Shown: piece by piece, positions 1-5,335 of the stretch
Layout: the number at the start of each line of letters is the position of its first letter
How positions within the stretch are numbered: the first letter of the stretch is position 1
Translations under genes and position numbers: made by a program
Notes under the pieces: generated by a model
Databases searched by the model: none
Told to the model about the DNA's origin: nothing
The model's input: only the letters and a program-made list of their open reading frames with translations
Assembly (NCBI GenBank): GCA_030610915.1
Contig: JAUWQS010000142.1
Location: forward strand, 1-5,420
Direction: 5' to 3'
DNA: 5,420 nucleotides
Source of the DNA: Pseudomonadota bacterium
GTDB taxonomy: Bacteria; Desulfobacterota; Syntrophia; Syntrophales; JADFWA01

Positions 1-1017
1 GATTTCGATTAATCTGGATATAACCATGGAGGGAAGCATACCGGCGCAGGCTGCCTGCTCAAAAAAGAAAGATGAGGGCGCCATGCCGGATGAGGAATTG
101 GGATCTGTGATCAGCACTCTGCCGTCTTTCAAGAAAAAACCATCTATCCGGCCGTACGATCTGAACCCGAGCGCCTTAAATGCCCGAGCGGCTTCCTCCT
201 TGATATGTTCCGCTACATCGGCCGGAATGTTCTTCGGCGGTGTAAACTTCCTGCATCTACCGGGCATGTACTTGTCATCATATGTATAAAACTCGCTCTG
301 GGGATGGATTTCCGTCAACGCTAACGGCAAAGGTTCCCCATCCTCTTCGAGGATAATACACGAAAATTCCGTGCCGTCAAGATACTCCTCTACCAGGACG
401 GTGGTATCCCATTTAAGGGCTTCGGCAATTGCCTGGTCAAGGAAACCGGGATCCTTTACTATTGTTACTCCTGTGCTCGATCCCTCCCTTGTCGGCTTTG
501 TAACGAAGGGAAAGTCAAAAAAGTTAATCAACCTTCTCTCTGTATTATCCCTGTTTTCCCTCCATTCTCCCTCCTGGATTATCGTACTCTCGGGCACACC
601 GATACCGGAAGCTTTAAGGATTTTCTGCTGAATGTGCTTGTCCATACCAAGAGCCGAGGCCAGTACACCCGGTCCTGTGTACGGTATTCTGAGCAGTTCC
701 AGCAGCCCTTGAATGCATCCATCATCTCCATACTTGCCATGCAGAGAGATAAAGGCAAAATCTATCTCATCCTTCAATCCTTCATAGGATATCCTTTTTG
801 CCTCCTTACAGAGATGTTCCTCAATATCTACAGTTGTGTTCTGAGATACAAGCTGCCACGGAAGTATCCATAACGCCCCTTCAACATCCATAAATACCGG
901 TATTCCTTTATATCTCTCCCTGTCAAGATTATCATAGACATTCCTTCCGCTGTTAAGTGACACCTCCTTCTCTGAAGACATGCCACCCAATATAATACCT
1001 ACTCTCATCTTCTCCAT
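1..1017 (-). CDS. ddl: D-alanine--D-alanine ligase (3' end beyond the left edge)
   Basis: Cytoplasmic ATP-grasp ligase joining two D-Ala with ATP to make the dipeptide added by MurF to UDP-MurNAc-tripeptide. 339 codons are visible and the frame is still open at base 1. Visible motifs: N-terminal GGMSSEKEVS with the substrate-binding Glu (E16); SLHGKYGDDG (89-100 region, H93); YTGPGVLASALGMDK (113-127); ATP-grasp TKPTREGSSTGV (S180 equivalent to E. coli DdlB S150); VEEYLDGTEF (209-218); omega-loop FYTYDDKY (K249, Y250); GRIDG (R290, D292). Tyr250 is retained, arguing for D-Ala-D-Ala rather than D-Ala-D-lactate. Oddity: the usual E-x-N-x-x-P-G metal motif reads DPNSSSGM (D305, N307), so a Mg ligand is Asp instead of Glu and the Pro is missing. 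An in-frame TAA lies two codons upstream of the ATG at 1017, so the start is that ATG or the ATG at 1008; 1017 is preferred because an AGG lies about 9 nt upstream, while the GGAG before 1008 is too close. Family assignment is firm; the subfamily is unclear. Confidence 0.93.
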   Translation of the reverse strand, partial: MEKMRVGIILGGMSSEKEVSLNSGRNVYDNLDRERYKGIPVFMDVEGALWILPWQLVSQNTTVDIEEHLCKEAKRISYEGLKDEIDFAFISLHGKYGDDGCIQGLLELLRIPYTGPGVLASALGMDKHIQQKILKASGIGVPESTIIQEGEWRENRDNTERRLINFFDFPFVTKPTREGSSTGVTIVKDPGFLDQAIAEALKWDTTVLVEEYLDGTEFSCIILEEDGEPLPLALTEIHPQSEFYTYDDKYMPGRCRKFTPPKNIPADVAEHIKEEAARAFKALGFRSYGRIDGFFLKDGRVLITDPNSSSGMAPSSFFFEQAACAGMLPSMVISRLIEI

Positions 1018-1036
1018 ATGTTACAACCTATCTGTG

Positions 1037-1078
1037 TCAGTGTTCAGTGTTCAGGGGTCAGTGTTCAGTGTTCAGATC
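1037..1078. repeat. Heptanucleotide tandem array, TCAGTGT type
   Basis: Six consecutive 7-nt units begin with TCAG. Four are exactly TCAGTGT, the third is TCAGGGG and the last is TCAGATC. Seen another way, a 19-bp sequence is present twice (1036-1054 and 1057-1075) separated by GG. It fills half of the 89-nt gap between the VanZ gene and ddl and ends about 20 nt before the ddl start, so it lies in the ddl leader. No protein is encoded. It resembles short tandemly repeated repetitive (STRR-like) heptamers of other bacterial genomes; that comparison is from general knowledge. Confidence 0.85.
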
Positions 1079-1098
1079 TTTGAACCCTTTCATCTCTC

Positions 1099-1130
1099 CC
1101 AAATTTCTACTTTCCAATTTCAAGTTTCAA
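1099..1130 (-). repeat. 32-bp heptad array, TNGAAAT type, copy A
   Basis: Read on the minus strand this is four 7-nt units of the form TNGAAAN followed by TTGG. It matches the array at 5264-5295, which lies on the plus strand, at 28 of 32 positions. Its first part supplies codons for the last seven residues of the VanZ-family protein (LKLEIGK) and the TAG stop; the rest is intergenic. Confidence 0.8.
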
Positions 1131-1505
1131 GCGGTGCATGGCAAACCTATAGGTAAATGCCGCAAGGACAACTCCAAGAGAATCAAACATAACATCATAC
1201 ACCGTCGCAAATCTTCCAGGGACAAAAGATTGGTGCCACTCATCGCCTATACCATAAAATATACCAACAAAGATGGTAAGAAGAACTGCGTGCCGGGAAA
1301 GTACAGTCACCGGTGAATCAACAAATGCCCTCATTACGAGATATCCAAAGACATAATATTCAATCAGATGAATAATCTTATCAAAACCAAAAAACCCGGG
1401 GATTACTTCCGGATAATGAGAAATTGAGGAAAGCAGAAATATAATGCCGGCATAGAGGAAAGGAGGAAGTATGTAAAAGAGATATCGTTTTGTTTTTAAA
1501 TTCAC
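1107..1505 (-). CDS. VanZ-family small integral membrane protein
   Basis: A 132-residue membrane protein with about four hydrophobic segments (roughly 9-27, 44-62, 72-88 and 103-121). It carries VanZ-family signatures: FDKIIHLIEY (41-50), GIGDEWHQSFVPGR (85-98) and VYDVMFDSLG (102-111). The family takes its name from VanZ of the glycopeptide-resistance transposon Tn1546, which gives low-level teicoplanin resistance by an unknown mechanism; most chromosomal homologues have no assigned role. Its place between alr and ddl fits an envelope function, which is inference. The start is GTG at 1505, the only conventional start after the upstream in-frame TGA at 1526-1524. The AAAGGA Shine-Dalgarno sits 13 nt away, rather far; an ATT at 1511 would be better spaced but is a rare start. 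The C-terminal codons lie within a heptad repeat, so the native tail may have been altered by repeat insertion. It lies 243 nt after alr, so co-transcription with alr is likely but not shown. Confidence 0.9.
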   Translation of the reverse strand: MNLKTKRYLFYILPPFLYAGIIFLLSSISHYPEVIPGFFGFDKIIHLIEYYVFGYLVMRAFVDSPVTVLSRHAVLLTIFVGIFYGIGDEWHQSFVPGRFATVYDVMFDSLGVVLAAFTYRFAMHRLKLEIGK

Positions 1506-1607
1506 TAAAATAAAATAATCCTTTCAAAAGATTTAACCGTTCACCACGGAAAACGCATGGATGATAAAACAGTAATAGTTCAATAAATAGGGGAATTACA
1601 TTTGAAC

Positions 1608-1634
1608 TCGCTCCGCTTAATCCACCCTACAAGC
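1608..1634 (-). repeat. GTAGGGTGGATTAAGCG-type dispersed element fragment
   Basis: On the minus strand this reads GCTTGTAGGGTGGATTAAGC followed by GGAGCGA. The core GTAGGGTGGATTAAGCG is one I recognise from short interspersed sequences in many environmental bacterial genomes, usually with a second inverted half (AATCCACC) that I do not see here. This therefore looks like half an element. Only one copy is in the window, so its repetitive nature rests on recall and not on the sequence. Confidence 0.4.
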
Positions 1635-1659
1635 TAATAGCCAACAGCCTATCAGTTCC

Positions 1660-1685
1660 GCACGGACAAACAAGTTTGTCCATGC
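1660..1685. repeat. Near-perfect 12-bp palindrome / hairpin
   Basis: The arms are GCACGGACAAAC and GTTTGTCCATGC around a 2-nt AA loop. The only mismatch (C1663 with A1682) becomes a G-U wobble in RNA transcribed from the minus strand. No U-run follows in either direction, so it is not a standard intrinsic terminator. It lies between alr and the VanZ gene and could stabilise the alr mRNA 3' end or be a dispersed palindromic element; neither is shown. Confidence 0.75.
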
Positions 1686-1708
1686 CACCCGCCATGAGCT
1701 GTTTTGTC

Positions 1709-1740
1709 GTCTCTGCGCTCTCTGCGAGCTCTGCGGTGAA
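1709..1740. repeat. Triple 9-nt array with CTCTGCG core
   Basis: CTCTGCG occurs three times at exact 9-nt spacing (1711, 1720, 1729), each with a 2-nt variable spacer, followed by GTGAA. On the minus strand it opens with TTCACCGCAGAG, a form I recognise as a common dispersed CGCAGAG repeat of environmental bacteria (recall, not searched). It starts 8 nt beyond the alr stop codon. With the element at 1608-1634 and the palindrome at 1660-1685 it makes up much of the 243-nt alr-VanZ gap, in which I see no gene. The remainder is AT-rich, with the VanZ Shine-Dalgarno at 1519-1524. Confidence 0.8.
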
Positions 1741-1748
1741 GGCTTGGC

Positions 1749-3707
1749 TTACCGGCAACTCGCAGGCGCTTTCTCATCCCAGATAAAGATGACCCCGCTG
1801 TTTGGGAATATCCATTCGTCATAGCCGGTCTTGAGCTTTACCGATCTACCTTCCTTTTTTACCACCTTCGGATAGGGGTGTTTTCCGGCAAAAAAACTCA
1901 CCTCTCTCACATTCTTCAAATCTGTGCCACTGTAGTTAAATAAAATTTCCAGTCCCCTTGTTGGATAGACAAGATATACCGAGAAGATATTATCGTCCTT
2001 AAGCTTCCTGGTTATAATTTCAATTTCCATCCTGACCGGTTTGTTCATTTTTCCCCTTAACTCGTCTCCTCCACATAAGACTTCGTATCCCCTTTCAGTC
2101 TTTTCTGTCCTGATAATGGAGACATCCTCACCGTCGATGCGCACCCGATTCACCTTGAAGTCGTTTTCCCTGAACGTATCTTCTCCACCGTCCAAAAGCC
2201 ATCTGTATTCACATTTTCCATCTTCAAAAAGGTCGGACAGTTGCTTCCTGTTCAGGGCACACCCGATGGTAAAGACACAGTTTCTGAAGGTCTTGGTATA
2301 TTCTATATTGGTTATAACTCTGTAATAGTCTTCCCCGAGGCGGTCATCCGTCATCTTTATGTTATACTTAAAGTTTGTTCTCAGCTCTAATTGTCTGTCC
2401 TCTTTTCCAAAGAGGGTTTCAAACATCTCATAGTAGATCGCATCGCCCAGTTCGGCGCTTTGCGCCCTTGTCTGAAAACAGTTCCGTATTATATTATCTA
2501 TACGTGATATGGATTTCTCCTCATCGGGAATGAATATCCTTCGCAATCTTGGCTCTACGGCATCTGCTTTCCCTTTGTTTATGAAGACCCGGGGCGCTCT
2601 TTTCCCGAGGACACACAGAACCTCATAGCTTATTGTCTTTGCCTTCTTAGCAATCTCATTGGCTGATATATATTCATTCCCCTGTCTTCCCATCAGGATG
2701 ACTTCATCTCCCACCTCACAGCCATTTACATCACTTACATCTATTGCGCACATGTCCATGGAGATGCGCCCCACAATCGGCGCTCTCTTCCCTCTGATCA
2801 GAGCATCTCCCTGATTTGAAAGTATAAAACCATAACCGTCCCCATATCCGACAGGGATTGTGGCTATTCTGGTTGGTTTACGGGTAACGTAAGTCTTGCC
2901 GTAGCCGATACCGCAGCCTTTGGGAAAGTTTTTCAAAAGTATTACGCTGGTTTTAAAGCTCATAACCGGCAGGAGATCGGCCTTTGTTGATGCTGCGGGA
3001 GAGGGATATACTCCATAAGACATAATGCCGGGGCGCACCATGTCAAGTTTGAACTGGGGGAAGTTCAGAATTCCCCCGCTGTTGCACATATGTCTTATCG
3101 GGATGCGTATGTTATTTTCTTCCAGTTTATCAAGAAGCCCCCTGAACAGTTTCCACTGCATGTGGTTATAATCATCATCTTTGATCTCACTCGATGAGAG
3201 GTGAGAAAAGATACCCTCCACTATGATGTTGGGAAACTCAAGGCACTCCCTGACCATACTGAACGCCTCGTGATGAATGGTTCCACTCCTGCCCATTCCA
3301 GTGTCAACCTCAATGTGGATCGGTCTCCTGGCGCCCATCTTCTCAAATCTTCTCTGCAACTCACCGGCAAACCCGAGATCGGAAACCGATGGGGTCAGAT
3401 TGTATTTGACGATCTCATCTATTTCGGAGGTCGCAGTTGGACTCAGGATGAATATCGGCGCATTTATTCCGCTTACCCGCAGTTGCGCTCCTTCATCTGC
3501 ATTAGCGACACCGAGAAAGGCTGCGTGATTTTTTAAGGCAATATTGGAAATCTCAATTGCGCCATGGCCATAGGCATCCGCCTTGACCACCTGCAGGATT
3601 TTAACATCAGGGCCGACCAGTCTCTTTACCTCACTCCAGTTGTGGCTGAAGTTGTCCAGATCAACCTCCACCCAGCTCCTGTATTTATGTTTTTCTCCCA
3701 CTTTCAC
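1749..3707 (-). CDS. alr: Alanine racemase with a C-terminal extension of unknown function
   Basis: PLP-dependent fold-type III racemase interconverting L- and D-Ala in the cytoplasm, feeding Ddl encoded downstream. Residues 10-245 are the TIM barrel and 246-378 the C-terminal beta domain; together they match a full Alr (about 370 residues). Seen: PLP lysine K42 in VVKADAYGHG, Y46, H169 in FSHL, N209 and S210, R225 in MVRPG, catalytic Y269 in GIGYGKTY, M317-D318 in RISMDMC, Y361 in ISYEVLC. In IEVDTGMGR, R140 is present but the position of the usually carbamylated Lys is E133. Residues 380-652 are extra: a helical stretch (about 397-436) and then a beta-rich region ending FPNSGVIFIWDE. I do not recognise this domain. 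The frame is continuous with no internal ATG near the junction, so the fusion looks real. The start is GTG at 3707, 7 nt after the amidase stop, with AAGG 5 nt upstream; this is almost certainly the same operon as the amidase. Confidence 0.95.
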   Translation of the reverse strand: MKVGEKHKYRSWVEVDLDNFSHNWSEVKRLVGPDVKILQVVKADAYGHGAIEISNIALKNHAAFLGVANADEGAQLRVSGINAPIFILSPTATSEIDEIVKYNLTPSVSDLGFAGELQRRFEKMGARRPIHIEVDTGMGRSGTIHHEAFSMVRECLEFPNIIVEGIFSHLSSSEIKDDDYNHMQWKLFRGLLDKLEENNIRIPIRHMCNSGGILNFPQFKLDMVRPGIMSYGVYPSPAASTKADLLPVMSFKTSVILLKNFPKGCGIGYGKTYVTRKPTRIATIPVGYGDGYGFILSNQGDALIRGKRAPIVGRISMDMCAIDVSDVNGCEVGDEVILMGRQGNEYISANEIAKKAKTISYEVLCVLGKRAPRVFINKGKADAVEPRLRRIFIPDEEKSISRIDNIIRNCFQTRAQSAELGDAIYYEMFETLFGKEDRQLELRTNFKYNIKMTDDRLGEDYYRVITNIEYTKTFRNCVFTIGCALNRKQLSDLFEDGKCEYRWLLDGGEDTFRENDFKVNRVRIDGEDVSIIRTEKTERGYEVLCGGDELRGKMNKPVRMEIEIITRKLKDDNIFSVYLVYPTRGLEILFNYSGTDLKNVREVSFFAGKHPYPKVVKKEGRSVKLKTGYDEWIFPNSGVIFIWDEKAPASCR

Positions 3708-3717
3708 TTATACCTTA
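3708..3717 (-). promoter_or_regulatory. alr ribosome binding site overlapping the amidase stop
   Basis: On the minus strand the amidase TAA stop is followed directly by GGTATAA and then the GTG of alr. The stop codon itself contributes to the AAGG Shine-Dalgarno. Such overlap usually means that the ribosome finishing the amidase also starts alr (translational coupling), which would compensate for the weak GTG start. It supports GTG 3707 over the GTG two codons later. Confidence 0.65.
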
Positions 3718-5226
3718 ATGGGGAATTTTCAATTTCTGTTTGACGTATATGCGGTCTTTGAGTCTCAGATTATTAAGCCTCAACAGGGCGCTGATAGTGG
3801 TGTTGTGTCTCCTCGCAATCTTCGCCAGTGTGTCTCCCTTCCTCACAATATAAACAGAACTCTTCGGCCGGTCAACACCAGTTACCTTCAACCTCTGTTT
3901 GACGTATATGCGGTCTTTGAGTCTCAGATTATTAAGCCTCAACAGGGCGCTGATAGTGGTGTCGTGTTTCCTCGCAATCTTCTCCAGGGTGTCTCCCCTT
4001 TTGATAGTATAATATATAGTTTTTTTGCGCTCCAGTGTTGACGAAGAAGGTGATGGCACAGCGCTCTTCTTTACCATGAGAGTTGTAACCGCGGGCTGAG
4101 AACCTGAAATGAATTGGACAATGGAATAGGCTATTGCCTCAGCTATTTTCGACTGAAAGGGAGATTTACGCAAAAGGAGCTCCTCGCTCGGATTCGAGAT
4201 ATAGGCCGTTTCCACAAGGACGGAAGGAATATCCGGAAGCTTGAGCACGATGAAAGGCGCCTCCTGAACTTTGCGGAATTTAAGACGGTTCACTCCTTCA
4301 ACATTTTCAAGTATGGTGTAACCAATGGACTTTGATAAATTTAGGGTTTCTGTCTGGACCATATTGAGTGTTATCGGGTTGGACTCCTCATTATTTTCTA
4401 CATCCGGAAAACCCGCGATAATGTCCGACAGGTTTTCACTCCTCGCTAAAAGCCGGGCGGCCTCACTGCTTGCCCTCCTCGTTGACAGACAATAAACAGA
4501 ACTTCCCCTTGCTTTTCTGGACCTGCAGGCGTCGGCGTGAATGCTTATAAAAAGATCAGCGTTATATTCCCTTGCGATCTTCAATCTCTTCTTAAATGGG
4601 ACGTAATAATCCCCCTTTCTGGTCAGGAAAGCCTGATAACCCTCTTTTTTGTTCAGGATATCCCTTAACTTCCTGGAAATTTTAAGGACAACATCCTTTT
4701 CTTTTGTTCCCCTGAGTCCAACAGCCCCCGGATCTGCCCCTCCATGGCCAGGATCTATAACTATCACCTTCTTCTCTTTTGAGATTTTGAATCGTTTCCT
4801 CTCCTCACTCTCTTTTTTCTCCACTTCCGGAAGATTGATATCAATCACTGTGCGGTAAGGTTTATTGAGAAATCTCTTCAATTTGAACACCTTTGGCTCA
4901 ACATTATCAGCAAGCCACAGCTCAACCCTGACCGTGTAATCAGGAAGAGGTATTATCACGACTCTGTCAATTCCCGGTTTGTTGAGGATCAACCGGTGTG
5001 GAATTGTCTTTGGAAAGGCAGTATTTTTAAAATCGATGGATATTTTTCGAACGGCCTTCGCCACCTTGATTTGCGCATCATCACTGGTGTCGATAACAAC
5101 CCTGGTATAATCAGGAGCCGTCCAGTGCCTTATATCAAGAATCTTTGTAAGGCAGAAGGCATCCGGCCGGGGAAGAAAGATGTAAAACAGGATGGTTAAA
5201 AGGATGGTTTTTTGTATCTTGCTCAT
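3715..5226 (-). CDS. Periplasmic N-acetylmuramoyl-L-alanine amidase (AMIN, Amidase_3, two LysM; AmiC-like)
   Basis: Zinc hydrolase cutting the amide between MurNAc and L-Ala in peptidoglycan, used in daughter-cell separation and wall turnover. 503 residues. Residues 1-25 are a Sec-type signal (basic start, hydrophobic ILLTILFYIFL). About 28-132 is an AMIN domain, which in E. coli AmiC targets the division site. 153-372 is the Amidase_3 catalytic domain with Zn ligands H161 (DPGHGG), E176 (GTKEKD) and H230 (SIHAD) and catalytic E339 (LVETAYISN). After a Ser/Pro-rich linker come two LysM glycan-binding modules (about 404-447 and 457-500) with YTIKRGDTLEKIA and YIVRKGDTLAKIA. AMIN and LysM together in one amidase imply both localisation and wall binding. 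The two LysM modules are nearly identical in DNA, suggesting recent duplication. The start is ATG 5226 with a weak GAGAG about 3 nt upstream; no better start is seen. First gene of the visible block, coupled to alr. Confidence 0.95.
   Translation of the reverse strand: MSKIQKTILLTILFYIFLPRPDAFCLTKILDIRHWTAPDYTRVVIDTSDDAQIKVAKAVRKISIDFKNTAFPKTIPHRLILNKPGIDRVVIIPLPDYTVRVELWLADNVEPKVFKLKRFLNKPYRTVIDINLPEVEKKESEERKRFKISKEKKVIVIDPGHGGADPGAVGLRGTKEKDVVLKISRKLRDILNKKEGYQAFLTRKGDYYVPFKKRLKIAREYNADLFISIHADACRSRKARGSSVYCLSTRRASSEAARLLARSENLSDIIAGFPDVENNEESNPITLNMVQTETLNLSKSIGYTILENVEGVNRLKFRKVQEAPFIVLKLPDIPSVLVETAYISNPSEELLLRKSPFQSKIAEAIAYSIVQFISGSQPAVTTLMVKKSAVPSPSSSTLERKKTIYYTIKRGDTLEKIARKHDTTISALLRLNNLRLKDRIYVKQRLKVTGVDRPKSSVYIVRKGDTLAKIARRHNTTISALLRLNNLRLKDRIYVKQKLKIPH
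3735..3803. repeat. Internal direct repeat in the amidase gene, LysM2 copy
   Basis: 69 bp identical to 3894-3962, offset 159 nt (53 codons). Similarity continues to about 3837 with four further mismatches. It encodes the second half of the last LysM module. Confidence 0.92.
3894..3962. repeat. Internal direct repeat in the amidase gene, LysM1 copy
   Basis: Partner of 3735-3803. It encodes the TTISALLRLNNLRLKDRIYV part of the first LysM module. Identity reaches synonymous positions, pointing to recent duplication or gene conversion. Confidence 0.92.
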
Positions 5227-5263
5227 ATCTCTCAGTGGATTTGAAGTAAGCGTTCACGGAATG

Positions 5264-5295
5264 TTGAAATTTGAAATTAGAAATTGGAAATTTGG
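5264..5295 (+). repeat. 32-bp heptad array, TNGAAAT type, copy B
   Basis: Four 7-nt units TNGAAAT (N = T, T, A, G) followed by TTGG. It has the same length and layout as copy A at 1099-1130 but opposite orientation, 28 of 32 positions alike. It lies about 37 nt upstream of the amidase start, in the leader or promoter region. The two copies bracket amidase, alr and the VanZ gene. No clear promoter was found in the surrounding gap (5227-5335). Confidence 0.8.
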
Positions 5296-5335
5296 CCTTC
5301 ATGCTTTTGTACTGTTGATGAATGTATTCAATGTT

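Noticed and set aside
26..873. Three plus-strand open frames across the left part
   Set aside because: They lie opposite a minus-strand frame with clear, continuous Ddl motifs and have no recognisable content of their own.
1..1017. Possible frameshift in ddl
   Set aside because: I translated the minus strand from 1017 to base 1: 339 codons without a stop, and all Ddl motifs fall in one frame. The gene is only cut by the window edge.
1036..1075. CRISPR-like repeat
   Set aside because: The 19-bp repeats are themselves built of 7-nt units and are separated by only 2 nt, with no spacers and no cas genes.
1..1505. Vancomycin or teicoplanin resistance cluster (VanZ plus ligase)
   Set aside because: No VanH, VanX or VanRS genes are seen, and the ligase keeps the Tyr typical of D-Ala-D-Ala rather than D-Ala-D-Lac enzymes. 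A housekeeping wall role is more likely.
1588..1606. TTCAA/TTGAA inverted motif as an operator before the VanZ gene
   Set aside because: The arms are only about 6 bp with a long AT-rich centre, which is expected by chance.
1660..1685. Rho-independent terminator after alr
   Set aside because: There is a good stem but no T-run on either strand, so the terminator call is not supported.
3583..4041. Plus-strand open frame with an internal protein repeat
   Set aside because: It is antisense to the amidase and the start of alr. Its repeat is only the LysM DNA duplication read on the other strand, and it shows no ribosome binding site or family pattern.
5227..5335. Sigma-70 promoter for the amidase operon
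   Set aside because: TTGATA- and TTGAAT-like hexamers exist on the minus strand, but none has a convincing -10 box at 16-18 nt spacing. The AT-rich heptad array makes chance matches likely.
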